The translations under genes and the position numbers were made by a program. From assembly GCF_000954115.1 (NCBI RefSeq), contig NZ_CP010797.1, forward strand, positions 5,270,001-5,334,000: DNA of 64,000 nucleotides, read 5' to 3'. This DNA comes from Rhodococcus sp. B7740. GTDB taxonomy: Bacteria > Actinomycetota > Actinomycetes > Mycobacteriales > Mycobacteriaceae. The notes below the pieces were generated by a model. That model was given only the letters and a program-made list of their open reading frames with translations, was not told the DNA's origin and searched no databases. Below, piece by piece: positions 9,240 to 18,258 of the stretch. Numbering within the stretch: position 1 is the stretch's first letter; each line of letters begins with the position of its first letter.

Positions 9240-9806
9240 ATGGCGATTCGACCCATTCTCGTTGCCGGTGACCCGCGGCTGACGACGGTCGCCGAACTCG
9301 TCACCGTGTTCGACGCCGATTTGGCGGCGTTCGTGAAGGACCTGTTCGAGACCAACACCGCGGCGCACGGGGCCGGACTCGCTGCCAACCAGGTCGGCGA
9401 CCCGCGTGCAGTGTTCGTCTACGACCTCAGGGACGGCGGGGTCCGTCACCGCGGGCACGTGGTCAACCCAGTGCTCGAGACGTCGGCGATCCCGGAGACG
9501 ATGCCGGACCCCGGAGACGGTGAAGGGTGTCTGTCGGTACCGGGGGAGCGGTACCCGACCGGCCGCGCAGACTGGGCCCGCGTGACCGGTGTCGATGTGG
9601 AGAACGCGCCCGTCTCGGTCGAGGGCCACGGTTACCTGGCTCGGTGTCTGCAGCACGAGTCCGACCATCTGGCCGGTCACCTGTACCTCGACCGCCTGAT
9701 CGGCCGCAATCAGCGTGCTGCGAAGAAGATGATCAAGGCACGAGGATGGGTCGGCCCCGGCAACAGTTGGCTGCCCGGGTCCGATGCGGACCCGTTCGGC
9801 TGGTGA
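9240..9806 (+). CDS. def: Peptide deformylase
   Basis: 188 residues, normal length. All three deformylase motifs are intact: [10 protein letters not shown] near residue 43, E-G-C-L-S-V-P-G near 95 (metal-ligand Cys) and [10 protein letters not shown] near 138 (H-E-x-x-H metal site and catalytic Glu). It removes the formyl group from the N-terminal methionine of new proteins in the cytoplasm. It starts 22 bases from the divergent zinc-ribbon gene. Not linked here to fmt, so it could be a second copy. Confidence 0.93.
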   Translation: MAIRPILVAGDPRLTTVAELVTVFDADLAAFVKDLFETNTAAHGAGLAANQVGDPRAVFVYDLRDGGVRHRGHVVNPVLETSAIPETMPDPGDGEGCLSVPGERYPTGRADWARVTGVDVENAPVSVEGHGYLARCLQHESDHLAGHLYLDRLIGRNQRAAKKMIKARGWVGPGNSWLPGSDADPFGW

Positions 9807-9819
9807 ATCGAACCGGCGA

Positions 9820-10260
9820 TCAACACGCGCCGGTGAGTGCGCATGCCGCTGCGCGTTCCAGCTTCCAACGGCCCTCGGAGACAACGAAACCGATCGAGGA
9901 CGTCGGCCCGACGGACGTGCCGCTCGCCTCGACGCGGCCGGGCGCGACGACGTCGATGCGATCGAACGACGCCTCCGACAGGCTTCCACCGCTGTCGAGC
10001 AGAGGTTCGATCTCCTCGGCGGTGCCTTCGAGCGCGTCGGCGCGGTCGGACCGTTCGGCGGTCCAGTCGAAAACGGTACGGAAGATGGCGGTCGCTTCGT
10101 CCGGGGTAGGGATGGCTGTGTGCGCGACGGAGGGAGGAGGGGGCGGGAACGACGACGGCGCAACGTTCACCGCGGCGTCGATGCCCGGCTCGGGTTCCGT
10201 TGCGGCACAACCTGTGAGCGCGACCAGAGCCAGTCCACAGAGCACGCGACCGACGATCAT
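9820..10260 (-). CDS. Hypothetical lipoprotein
   Basis: 146 residues from the ATG at 10260, which overlaps the stop of the upstream gene as TGATG, so the two are probably translated together. The signal peptide ends in A-L-T-G-C (Cys18), a lipobox. A Pro-rich linker (S-S-F-P-P-P-P-P-S) follows near residue 37. The remaining alpha/beta-like domain ends in a Cys-containing tail C-A-L-T-G-A-C. The overall shape resembles low-molecular-weight antigen-like exported proteins of mycolata, but I recognise no family. Confidence 0.65.
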   Translation of the reverse strand: MIVGRVLCGLALVALTGCAATEPEPGIDAAVNVAPSSFPPPPPSVAHTAIPTPDEATAIFRTVFDWTAERSDRADALEGTAEEIEPLLDSGGSLSEASFDRIDVVAPGRVEASGTSVGPTSSIGFVVSEGRWKLERAAACALTGAC

Positions 10261-10592
10261 CAGAACGGGTTGTAGACGTAGAGCATCCGGTAGTCCCACT
10301 CCGAGGATCCGGCCGGGATTCGGATCTCCGTCAGGACCCGGCCGTTCTGGGAGCACGAACCGCGGGCGTGAAACGACCAACAATCGATCCGCCGACTCGT
10401 GCCGAACGGGCTGACGATCAACGATTCTGTGCTCGCCGCGCCGTATGCCGCAGGGTCGAAGGCGCTGACGAAACTCGAGGTGGAGTCCTTGGGCCCGAAC
10501 GGGTTGTCGTCGGGAGCGGCGGAGGCTGTCGGCGCGACGAGCACTGCGCCGCCGATCGCCAGCGCGACTCCGGCGAGGATCTTCTTCGGCAA
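10260..10592 (-). CDS. Small secreted protein, unknown function
   Basis: 110 residues. K-K start, hydrophobic core and A-S-A-A cleavage region near residues 23-26 indicate a Sec signal peptide and a mature protein of about 84 residues. Two Cys (C-W-S-F-H-A-R-G-S-C) could form a disulfide. The end is aromatic (Y-R-M-L-Y-V-Y-N-P-F). First gene of a two-gene unit with the lipoprotein. No recognised family. Confidence 0.65.
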   Translation of the reverse strand: MPKKILAGVALAIGGAVLVAPTASAAPDDNPFGPKDSTSSFVSAFDPAAYGAASTESLIVSPFGTSRRIDCWSFHARGSCSQNGRVLTEIRIPAGSSEWDYRMLYVYNPF

Positions 10593-10701
10593 TGGTGGCT
10601 CCGTTCGTTTCGAGCACGGCTACTCAGTGCTCATGGGATCGGCCGCAACCGACCGCGCGTTACGAACCGGCTCCTTCCTCGAACGCGGCACACTGGAGTA
10701 C

Positions 10702-11115
10702 ATGACAGCACTCGAAGCGCCCATCGTTGCCCAGCGGCTCGGCCGTCGTCTCGCGATGTGGGGCGGTGGAAGTATGCTCGTCGGAACGGTGTTGGCGTTG
10801 CGCGGGTCTTCGCCTGCCCGGCGGGCGTTCGGTCAGCAGACTGCGGGGTGGGGTGCGATCGATCTGGCGATCGCGGGTGTAGGCGCGCTGAGCTCGAAGC
10901 CTCCGACTGCCGCGAGTTTGAGCCGGCTGCTGTGGATCAATGCCGGTCTCGACGTCCTCTACGTCGCGACCGGCGCGCACATCGCCGTCAGAAAGCCTCG
11001 GTTCGGCGGCCGGATCACCGCTGACCAGGCGCTGGGCCACGGCTCTGCGGTCGTCGTGCAGGGCGCTGCGCTTCTCGCATTGGACACGACACACGCCCGC
11101 ATGATTTCCGGGTAA
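10702..11115 (+). CDS. DUF6992-like small membrane protein
   Basis: 137 residues from the ATG at 10702, chosen because GGAG sits 4 bases upstream. The frame is open further 5' without a good site. Four hydrophobic segments are visible (about 18-34, 45-60, 68-88 and 108-128). The Q-Q-x-x-G-W-G-A-I-D-L pattern is typical of this small four-helix family. Function unknown. It is a single-gene unit. Confidence 0.65.
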   Translation: MTALEAPIVAQRLGRRLAMWGGGSMLVGTVLALRGSSPARRAFGQQTAGWGAIDLAIAGVGALSSKPPTAASLSRLLWINAGLDVLYVATGAHIAVRKPRFGGRITADQALGHGSAVVVQGAALLALDTTHARMISG

Positions 11116-11257
11116 TCACACGAGTGTCATTCTCGCCGTTGGCGTTTTGTCAAGTACCGACACGTCTGATTTGTTGCGCGATCAGTAGATTTGCGTAACA
11201 CTCGTCCCATCAGTCACATCAGTATCGTGGGTCACACGGGAAACGGTGGGTTCGTCC

Positions 11258-12526
11258 ATGCGTGTACGTAGTCGGCAGATTGCTGTCGGGGCTGTCCTGG
11301 CACTGGCAGTGAGCGGACTCAGCGCTCTGACCGCGCCCACCGTGTCGGCCGAACCGTGCGGTGGGCTCGGTGGGCCGGGCTCGTCTCCGCTGTTCGGGTC
11401 GTCGGGTAGCGCCGGGATGTCGGGCAAGAACCCGCAAGGCCCTCAGGGGCCGCTGCCTCGGATCACCGGCAACACCCAGAGCATCGCCTGGGTCACCGGT
11501 CCGCAGAGCGTGAACAACACCTACAACGACCTCGCGATGTCCGGCACCGACCTCGGAATCAGCTGGGACAACGGGGCCGGCCAAATCCTGATGGCGTTCG
11601 GTGACACGTTCGGAGACTGCTCCTCCGGCAATGCGCAGTGGCGCAGCAACGCGCTCTTCCGGTCGGACAAGGCGTCGACGAATCTGGCGCAGGGAGTCGA
11701 GATCGGTCCAGCCGACCCCGCAGACAACACCTCCGGTGCCGTCGTGCGGGCCGGTAGTCCCAACTATGCAGCCGAGATCATCTCCAGCGCAAAGCTGCCC
11801 AGCGTCGAGGACACGACGATTCCCACGGCGGCCATAGCGATCGGCAACACCCAGTACATCAACTACATGTCGGTGCAGAGCTGGGGCAGCCCCGGGCGCT
11901 GGATCACGAACTACTCGGCGACGGCGAAATCCACTGACAACGGTCAGAATTGGTCGACCGACCCCAAGACGATCCGCGTCAACAAGGGTGTCACCATTCC
12001 GGGCTTCACCAACGTCCACGAAAGCCAGGGCAAGTTCCAGCAGAGCGCGTACGTGCTGGGTCGAGACGGCAAGTACCTGTATCAGTTCGGCACACCCAAC
12101 GGACGATTCGGCGATGCCTTCGTCTCACGGGTGGCACCGAGCGACATCGAGAACCTCGACGCGTACGAGTATTCGACGCAGGATCCGGATCCGACGAAGC
12201 AGTGGTCGAAGAACATCGGCGACACCGTTGCGATCGTCAAGGGCCCGGTCAGTGAGATGTCGGTTGCATGGAACGACTACCTCGGCCGCTACGTGATGAT
12301 GTACGGGGACGAGAACACTCGCACATTGGTCGCTCGCACTGCCGACAATCCCGAGGGGCCCTGGAGTGCGCCGAGGACCATCCTCGATGCCAATCAGACC
12401 GCCGGCGGAATCTATGCGCCGTTCATTCACCCGATGTCGAGCGGAAAAGACCTGTACTTCACTGCTTCTCGGTGGTCGGACTACAACGTGCTGCTGTTGA
12501 AGACGAATCTCGACGCGCTGAAGTGA
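11258..12526 (+). CDS. Secreted DUF4185 domain protein
   Basis: 422 residues from the ATG at 11258 (GGTGGG ribosome site 7 bases upstream; an in-frame GTG lies four codons earlier). The Sec signal peptide ends around T-V-S-A-E-P near 30. The body has the DUF4185 pattern of glycan-active beta-propellers: T-D-L-G-I-S-W-D-N near 90, M-A-F-G-D-T-F-G-D near 106, F-R-S-D-K and Y-A-P-F-I-H-P near the end. Members are predicted extracellular proteins acting on cell-wall glycans. Its 3' end overlaps the convergent gene by 68 bases. Enzymatic activity is inference. Confidence 0.8.
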   Translation: MRVRSRQIAVGAVLALAVSGLSALTAPTVSAEPCGGLGGPGSSPLFGSSGSAGMSGKNPQGPQGPLPRITGNTQSIAWVTGPQSVNNTYNDLAMSGTDLGISWDNGAGQILMAFGDTFGDCSSGNAQWRSNALFRSDKASTNLAQGVEIGPADPADNTSGAVVRAGSPNYAAEIISSAKLPSVEDTTIPTAAIAIGNTQYINYMSVQSWGSPGRWITNYSATAKSTDNGQNWSTDPKTIRVNKGVTIPGFTNVHESQGKFQQSAYVLGRDGKYLYQFGTPNGRFGDAFVSRVAPSDIENLDAYEYSTQDPDPTKQWSKNIGDTVAIVKGPVSEMSVAWNDYLGRYVMMYGDENTRTLVARTADNPEGPWSAPRTILDANQTAGGIYAPFIHPMSSGKDLYFTASRWSDYNVLLLKTNLDALK

Positions 12527-13121
12527 TCTCCGCGGAGCGTTCGATCGCCGCCTGCAGGTAGGCATCCACCTCGAGATCTTCCGGGGCGGAAAGTAATCCG
12601 CGCCGGATCGTCGAAAGATATCTGCTCGACGGTTCGCCGGGCTCTCGGGCGATCGAACTTGTCAGCGTGAACGCGGGTCGTCCGTCAATGTCCGGAAGTC
12701 GGAGTAGTGCATCGTATTTCCCACGGAAGCTCTCACCTTCGCGATCCACTGCCAGCTGCGACCATTGCCCGATGGCAAGTGTCTCCGTCCCCCCGACATC
12801 GATGGATGCGACGACGTTCTCGACGGCAGCCAGGTGAGCGAACTGGACGCGGTCGAGTAGATAGCCATGTGCTACAGACCGATTCGCGGCATCTGCCGTC
12901 GTCGAGACGAACGCGGACGCTCCGGTCCAGCGCCGCGAGACTCCGGCGAAGTACAGCGGATAGTCGATCCACAGCCATTTTTCCCCGGCAGGCAACGCTG
13001 TCGAGGGTGCCGGTGGGTGCGCACCGAATTCGGAGCTTTCGTCGGATCCCGTCAGGTAGCTGAAAAACCTCTCGCGCAGGAGATTCGACCCGTACGAGAC
13101 GTACCAGAGCCGACCCTTCAC
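12459..13121 (-). CDS. Gamma-glutamylcyclotransferase-like protein
   Basis: 220 residues from the GTG at 13121, which overlaps the upstream stop as GTGA. The frame is open further 5' but runs opposite the sense of its partner. The N-terminus W-Y-V-S-Y-G-S-N-L matches the Y-G-S-N-L substrate loop of the gamma-glutamylcyclotransferase/AIG2 fold, with Y-L-L-D-R-V-Q-F near 95 as in these proteins. Homologues of this type are often labelled histone deacetylase by mistake. Coupled to the preceding gene. Its 3' end runs 68 bases into the DUF4185 gene on the other strand. Confidence 0.65.
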   Translation of the reverse strand: MKGRLWYVSYGSNLLRERFFSYLTGSDESSEFGAHPPAPSTALPAGEKWLWIDYPLYFAGVSRRWTGASAFVSTTADAANRSVAHGYLLDRVQFAHLAAVENVVASIDVGGTETLAIGQWSQLAVDREGESFRGKYDALLRLPDIDGRPAFTLTSSIAREPGEPSSRYLSTIRRGLLSAPEDLEVDAYLQAAIERSAEITSARRDSSSTAARCSPTTEKQ

Positions 13122-14074
13122 TCGGTCTCGAACAGCTGCCGGTATGCCTCGGCGAGCAGGTCGGCCGCGAGGTCGTGGTTGTGTGACGCTGCGCCCGTCG
13201 AGTTGCCGGATCGCATCAGCCTGGCGTTGAGGCCGTAGGCGAGGTCGTCGAACGTGTCGTCGTCGATCCCGAGGTCGACGTCCACGTCTTCTTCCAGCAA
13301 GGCACCGAGGTCGATCGACCACGACCACACACGTTCGTCCCGGTAGGGGCCGCGCCCGGCGCTGACGGTCTCGTTGGAGACCTCGAGTTGCTCGTCGGTC
13401 CGGTCGCGCGGAACGTTGGTGTTGATGCGCAGGTCGAGTTCGATCGTGTCGTCGTCGTGCACGATCTCGTCGACGCGCAGCGTCTCGAAGCCGCCGCACC
13501 TCAGCGTCAGCAAGCGCCGAGGCCCGGTGTCGACGTGTTCGTCGGACAGGGCGGCGATCTGCCACAGGTACTTCGCGGTGTTCGCCGGGTCGGGGATCGA
13601 AGAGTTGATGTAGTCGGCCACGATGCTGCGGATGGCCGGGTATGCGATGTGGTCGGACAGTTCCCAGAACTGCTTGCGCGCCTTGCCGACGGACGTGTCG
13701 AGCAATGTCGCCCGCTTGGCCCTTTCCTTCGGCAGCGCAGATTTCGCGCTCGGAACGTCGCCCAGGGAGGCCGGCTCCGAGGGGCGTTCACGTAGACGGG
13801 TCAGGTGCGACACGAGATCTCGCAACTGCTCGAGCTGATCGGCAGTCCCGGCTGCGAAGTCGAGTGCTTCGATGTCGGTCCACGCGTCGAGGTCGGCGAT
13901 GAACTGTGCCGCGACCGAGTCGGAGTACCCGACGTAGGCCTCGTTGTCGGCGAAGTGCAGAACGTAGAGCCCGGTTCGGTGTTCCTTGGCCGCGAAGACC
14001 GTGGCGATGGATCCGGCGTCGGTGACGTCGTACCGCTCGAAGGTGAATCCGTCGGATGTGGAAGCTGTCGGCAT
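13118..14074 (-). CDS. Hypothetical protein with a GIY-YIG-like N-terminus
   Basis: 318 residues from the ATG at 14074 (a GTG at 14107 is an alternative; neither has a clear ribosome site). Near residue 35 it reads G-L-Y-V-L-H-F-A-D-N-E-A-Y-V-G-Y-S, the spacing of the G-I-Y ... Y-V-G pair of GIY-YIG nucleases. The downstream catalytic Arg is not evident, so activity is doubtful. The rest is acidic and helical, with D-V-D-V-D-L-G-I-D-D-D near 270. It is coupled by GTGA to the cyclotransferase-like gene, suggesting a joint function that I cannot name. Confidence 0.6.
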   Translation of the reverse strand: MPTASTSDGFTFERYDVTDAGSIATVFAAKEHRTGLYVLHFADNEAYVGYSDSVAAQFIADLDAWTDIEALDFAAGTADQLEQLRDLVSHLTRLRERPSEPASLGDVPSAKSALPKERAKRATLLDTSVGKARKQFWELSDHIAYPAIRSIVADYINSSIPDPANTAKYLWQIAALSDEHVDTGPRRLLTLRCGGFETLRVDEIVHDDDTIELDLRINTNVPRDRTDEQLEVSNETVSAGRGPYRDERVWSWSIDLGALLEEDVDVDLGIDDDTFDDLAYGLNARLMRSGNSTGAASHNHDLAADLLAEAYRQLFETE

Positions 14075-14230
14075 GGCTGTGAATCTACCGATGTGAGTCG
14101 AAAGCACCTATTTTCGGCCGTGTCCGCAATGTCGGGAATTCGTTCCAGAAACCAATGATTTAGGTGAACCTTCGTAAACTGGATGTTCAGACTTGTTCTC
14201 GCACCGCATGTTCCGCATTGTCCGATGTAC

Positions 14231-14244
14231 CGGAAGTACTTCCG
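14231..14244. promoter_or_regulatory. Palindrome upstream of the dipeptide importer operon
   Basis: CGGAAGTACTTCCG is a perfect 14-bp palindrome. It lies in the 320-base, locally A/T-richer gap (14075-14394) between a divergent hypothetical gene and the importer operon. It is a likely operator for the importer, inferred from position. Nothing else recognisable is in the gap; a short open frame at 14183-14425 lacks coding features. Confidence 0.4.
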
Positions 14245-14394
14245 CTACCGTGAACGAAAGTTGAATTCGTGGTGCTATCTTGTGGAATGTCTGTTTCCAT
14301 CGCTAACGAAACAAGCAGGTAACACGCGGTGTGAACAATGCCGAGAGCAGTGCCATCGGGCACGGCCGTGGTGCTCGATGGAAGGTGGTTGCGC

Positions 14395-15375
14395 GTGGGC
14401 GGTTATCTTGCGCGGAGGTTGCTGAACTACGTCGTCCTGCTGCTCATCGCGACGTTTCTGACCTACCTTCTGGCGTCGCTCACGTTCGATCCGCTGTCCA
14501 ATCTCCTCAGTCGCAACCCGCCGCCGTCGAGCGCTGTACTCGACGCGAAACGCGCGGCGCTGCATCTCGACGACAACCCCGTGTTGCGCTACCTGAAGTG
14601 GCTGTGGGCTGTGCTTCATGGTGACTTCGGTCAGACCATCGCGGCCGGCTCCGTCAACGACGAGTTGTGGCGACGCATTCTCGTCTCGCTGCGTCTGGTG
14701 GTGCTCGGCACCGTCCTCGGCGCGGTACTGGGAACACTCGTAGGTGCGTACGGTGCCGTCCGGCAGTACAAGATCTTCGATCACGTCGCCACTGTCGTGA
14801 CGTTCATCCTCATCAGCACCCCGATCCTGGTTCTGGCGCCGGTACTCAAATACCTTGCTGTGCAGGTCAATCAGAGCACCGGTAGCCAGTTCTTCCAATA
14901 CACCGGTGAGACGTCGACAACACTCGCTCCCGGTCTGATGAACGAAATCATCGACCGTGCTCAGCATTTGCTGTTGCCGACCGTTGTCCTGATGTTGTTC
15001 ACCATCGGTGGTTACAGCCGCTACATGCGTAGTTCCATGCTCGACGAACTGAACATGGACTACATCCGTACGGCCCGCGGCAAGGGCCTCACCCGCGGCC
15101 GCGCGATTTTCAAGCATGGCTTCCGAACTGCATTGATCCCGATGGCGACGCTCTTCGCGTTCGGGATGGGCGCGGTGATCACCGGCGCGACCTTCACCGA
15201 GCGAGTTTTCGGGTGGTACGGCATGGGGGACTGGCTGATCTACGGCATCACCAGTCAGGACATCAACATCACGCTCGCGGTCTCGCTGTTCACCGCGCTG
15301 TCGGTCCTCGTCTCCGGAATGTTGACCGACATCTTCACGGCCGCATTGGATCCGCGCGTTCGCTACGCGGACTGA
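14395..15375 (+). CDS. Dipeptide/oligopeptide-type ABC permease, DppB-like
   Basis: 326 residues from the GTG at 14395, chosen because a perfect AGGTGG ribosome site lies 6 bases upstream and the protein then begins G-G-Y-L-A-R-R-L-L, the usual DppB start. An ATG at 14338 would add 19 residues without a good site. About six membrane segments are present. The EAA-type loop is R-T-A-R-G-K-G-L-T-R near residue 224. With the next gene it forms the membrane channel of a solute importer. First gene of a four-gene operon. Confidence 0.88.
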   Translation: MGGYLARRLLNYVVLLLIATFLTYLLASLTFDPLSNLLSRNPPPSSAVLDAKRAALHLDDNPVLRYLKWLWAVLHGDFGQTIAAGSVNDELWRRILVSLRLVVLGTVLGAVLGTLVGAYGAVRQYKIFDHVATVVTFILISTPILVLAPVLKYLAVQVNQSTGSQFFQYTGETSTTLAPGLMNEIIDRAQHLLLPTVVLMLFTIGGYSRYMRSSMLDELNMDYIRTARGKGLTRGRAIFKHGFRTALIPMATLFAFGMGAVITGATFTERVFGWYGMGDWLIYGITSQDINITLAVSLFTALSVLVSGMLTDIFTAALDPRVRYAD

Positions 15376-15406
15376 CCCACCACTTCGAGTAAGGAAAGGA
15401 TCGGCG

Positions 15407-16327
15407 ATGGCGACACCTGTGGTTCCCGAGATCGCTGCGGTCGAGGGCCCGAGCGACTCGACGGCTCCGATCACACGCAGGCGCTTGGTGCTGCGCCGGT
15501 TCCTGCGCAACCGGCCTGCGTTGGTGGGCATCGTGGTGCTGCTCGCGATGTTCGTCGGCGCATTCGTACTCCCGCACTTCATTCCCTTCACCTACGAGGA
15601 ACTCGACGCGTACGCGCTCAACTCGCCGCCGACCACACGACACTGGTTCGGCACCAACCAGATCGGGCAGGATGTTCTGGCTCAGACGCTGCGTGGACTG
15701 CAGAAGTCGCTGATCATCGGCATGCTCGTCGCGCTTATTTCCACGGTGCTTGCCGGTGTCGTCGGCGCGGTGGCGGGATACTTCGGCGGTTGGACCGACC
15801 GCGCGCTGATGTGGGTCGCCGATGTTCTGCTCGTCGTCCCGAGCTTCCTGGTCATCGCGATCTGCTCACCACTGTTCCGCGACAAGAGCTTCTTCATCCT
15901 GGTGTTGCTGCTCGCGGCGTTCGCGTGGATGATCACCTCCCGCATCATCCGTGCGATGACGCGGTCGTTGCGTGAGCGCGAATTCATCCGTGCCGCCAAG
16001 TACATGGGTGCGACGCCGACGAGTGTCATCGGGAAGCACGTGCTGCCGTCGATGGCGTCGATCCTCATCGTCGACGTCACGCTCAACGTGGGTATCGCCA
16101 TCATCGGTGAGGCGTCGCTGAGCTACTTCGGTTTCGGTGTCCAGCGGCCCGACGTCTCGCTCGGAACCCTGATCGCGGACGGTACGTCGTCCGCGTTGAC
16201 CTATCCGTGGCTGTTCGCGTTCTGCTGTGGCGCACTGGTCTTGATCGTGCTGGCAACGAACTTCGTCGGCGACGGCCTGCGCGACGCATTCGATCCGAAC
16301 TCGACGAGGGGACAGGCACGTGGCTGA
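15407..16327 (+). CDS. Dipeptide/oligopeptide-type ABC permease, DppC-like
   Basis: 306 residues. The cytoplasmic N-terminal tail (about 40 residues) with [15 protein letters not shown] is followed by a first membrane helix, a short extracellular loop with [12 protein letters not shown] (typical of DppC: H-x-x-G-T-D-x-x-G-R-D), and five further helices. The EAA loop is [10 protein letters not shown] near 194. It starts 31 bases after the DppB-like stop with an AGGAAAGG site. Heterodimer partner of the previous gene. Confidence 0.88.
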   Translation: MATPVVPEIAAVEGPSDSTAPITRRRLVLRRFLRNRPALVGIVVLLAMFVGAFVLPHFIPFTYEELDAYALNSPPTTRHWFGTNQIGQDVLAQTLRGLQKSLIIGMLVALISTVLAGVVGAVAGYFGGWTDRALMWVADVLLVVPSFLVIAICSPLFRDKSFFILVLLLAAFAWMITSRIIRAMTRSLREREFIRAAKYMGATPTSVIGKHVLPSMASILIVDVTLNVGIAIIGEASLSYFGFGVQRPDVSLGTLIADGTSSALTYPWLFAFCCGALVLIVLATNFVGDGLRDAFDPNSTRGQARG

Positions 16328-18221
16328 GACTGTGCCGGTGTTGAAGGTCAGCGGACTCGAAGTCAGCTTCCCGAGTGAGGAAGGCCGCGTCACCGCGGTC
16401 CGCGGACTGGACTATCAGGTCGACAAGGGCGAGGTCATGGCCATCGTCGGCGAATCCGGCTCCGGTAAGTCGGTGTCGTCCCTGGCCGTCATGGGGTTGC
16501 TTCCGCAGACCGCACGGGTCACCGGGTCCATCGAGCTGAACGGCCGTCAGCTACTCGGACTGTCCGACCGTGAGATGTCCCGTGAGCGTGGGCGTTCGGT
16601 GGCGATGATCTCGCAGGACCCATTGACTGCGCTGACGCCCATCTACCGGATCGGTGATCAGATAGCCGAGGCGATCTCGGTACACAATCCGTCACTGAGC
16701 AAGGTGAAGGTCCAGGAGCGGACCCTGGAATTGCTCGATCTGGTCGGCATCGCCGATCCGAGAACACGGGCCAAATCGTATCCGCACGAGTTCTCCGGCG
16801 GTATGCGGCAACGCGTCGTCATCGCGATGGCCATCGCGAACGATCCCGATCTCATCATCGCCGACGAGCCGACCACTGCCCTCGACGTGACGATCCAGGC
16901 GCAGATCCTCGACCTGCTGCGCACGGCCCGTGACGTGACCGGAGCCGGCGTCGTGTTCATCACCCACGACCTGGGAGTCGTTGCCGGCGTTGCCGATCGG
17001 GCCATGGTCATGTACGCCGGGCGAGCCGTCGAAACTGCTCCAGTGGACGAGCTGTACGCGCACCCGTCCATGCCCTACACCGTGGGCTTGCTCGGCTCGG
17101 TCCCTCGCCCGGATCGTCCCGCGCAGGAGCGCCTGGTGCCTATCGAGGGCACGCCGCCCGCTCTGGTGAATCTCCCTACGGGCTGCCCGTTCGGGCCCCG
17201 ATGTCCGCTGCACACGGAGGCCTGCGACAAAGGCGAACCACCGTTGATTCAGGTTGCCCCGAATCACAGCGCGGCGTGCATCCGTATCGATGCGGCGACG
17301 GCCGAGTCGGTGGAGGCGGAATTCGAGGGTGCCCCACGGTCGGAGGCACCGGCCGAATTGGTGGTGACCGTACCGAAGGATGCTCCGGTGTTGTCGGTGA
17401 CCGATCTGCACAAGAGCTACCCCATGTTCAAGGGTTCGGTACTGCGTCGACGCGCGGGCGAAGTGCCTGCGGTGCAGGGCATCAGCTTCGATGTCCACGC
17501 AGGGTCCACCTTGGCGATCGTCGGCGAATCGGGCTGCGGCAAGTCGACGACCCTGCTCGAGATCATGGAGTTCGTGAAGCCGCAGCAGGGCTCGATCAGA
17601 ATCAACGGAGTCGAGCCTTACGGCCTGAGCCGAGCCGAGCAACGAAAGCTGCGCGCGCACATCCAGATCGTGTTCCAGGACCCGATGGGCTCGCTCGATC
17701 CGCGAATGCCTGTGGGGGAGATCATCGCCGAGCCGTTGAAGATCAACGGCGTGCCGGTCGACGAGCGCACCCGCCGGGTTCGGGAACTGATGGACACCGT
17801 CGGAATGCGTCCCGAGCTCGCCGATCGGTATCCCACTCAGTTCTCCGGCGGGCAGCGTCAACGTGTCGGCATTGCACGGGCTTTGGCGCTCAAACCGTCG
17901 ATCCTGGTGCTCGACGAGCCGGTGTCCGCGCTCGACGTGTCGATCCAGGCGGGCGTGCTGAACCTGCTCCAGGATCTGCAGGAGGAGCTCGGACTGGCGT
18001 ATCTGTTCGTCTCGCACGACCTGTCGGTGGTGCGTCACCTTGCCGACGAAGTAGCGGTGATGCGCAACGGGGTGTTCGTGGAGAAGGGCCCGACGGCGCA
18101 GATCTTCGACGCACCCGAGGACCCGTACACACGGGCACTCCTGAAAGCCATCCCCATCCCCGATCCGGTGCTCCAACGAGCCCGAATCGCCGAGGCCGCA
18201 CAGCTGGCCGACGCCATCTGA
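16320..18221 (+). CDS. Fused double ATPase of a dipeptide-type ABC importer (DppD-DppF fusion)
   Basis: 633 residues holding two ABC domains that are separate genes in many bacteria. First half: Walker A G-E-S-G-S-G-K-S near 44, signature F-S-G-G-M-R-Q-R near 159, Walker B L-I-I-A-D-E-P, then the C-terminal G-C-P-F-G-P-R-C-P oligopeptide-type Cys motif near 285. Second half: G-E-S-G-C-G-K-S-T near 402 and F-S-G-G-Q-R-Q-R near 511. It energises uptake. The GTG start overlaps the permease stop by 8 bases, so translation is coupled. Confidence 0.9.
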   Translation: MAETVPVLKVSGLEVSFPSEEGRVTAVRGLDYQVDKGEVMAIVGESGSGKSVSSLAVMGLLPQTARVTGSIELNGRQLLGLSDREMSRERGRSVAMISQDPLTALTPIYRIGDQIAEAISVHNPSLSKVKVQERTLELLDLVGIADPRTRAKSYPHEFSGGMRQRVVIAMAIANDPDLIIADEPTTALDVTIQAQILDLLRTARDVTGAGVVFITHDLGVVAGVADRAMVMYAGRAVETAPVDELYAHPSMPYTVGLLGSVPRPDRPAQERLVPIEGTPPALVNLPTGCPFGPRCPLHTEACDKGEPPLIQVAPNHSAACIRIDAATAESVEAEFEGAPRSEAPAELVVTVPKDAPVLSVTDLHKSYPMFKGSVLRRRAGEVPAVQGISFDVHAGSTLAIVGESGCGKSTTLLEIMEFVKPQQGSIRINGVEPYGLSRAEQRKLRAHIQIVFQDPMGSLDPRMPVGEIIAEPLKINGVPVDERTRRVRELMDTVGMRPELADRYPTQFSGGQRQRVGIARALALKPSILVLDEPVSALDVSIQAGVLNLLQDLQEELGLAYLFVSHDLSVVRHLADEVAVMRNGVFVEKGPTAQIFDAPEDPYTRALLKAIPIPDPVLQRARIAEAAQLADAI

Positions 18222-18258
18222 CCTTGCAGGTTACGTGCACACTGAGAAAGGTGAATTG

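Noticed and set aside
14183..14425. 80-codon open frame in the gap before the importer operon
   Set aside because: No ribosome site, no family resemblance, atypical composition, and it runs over the importer start in another frame.
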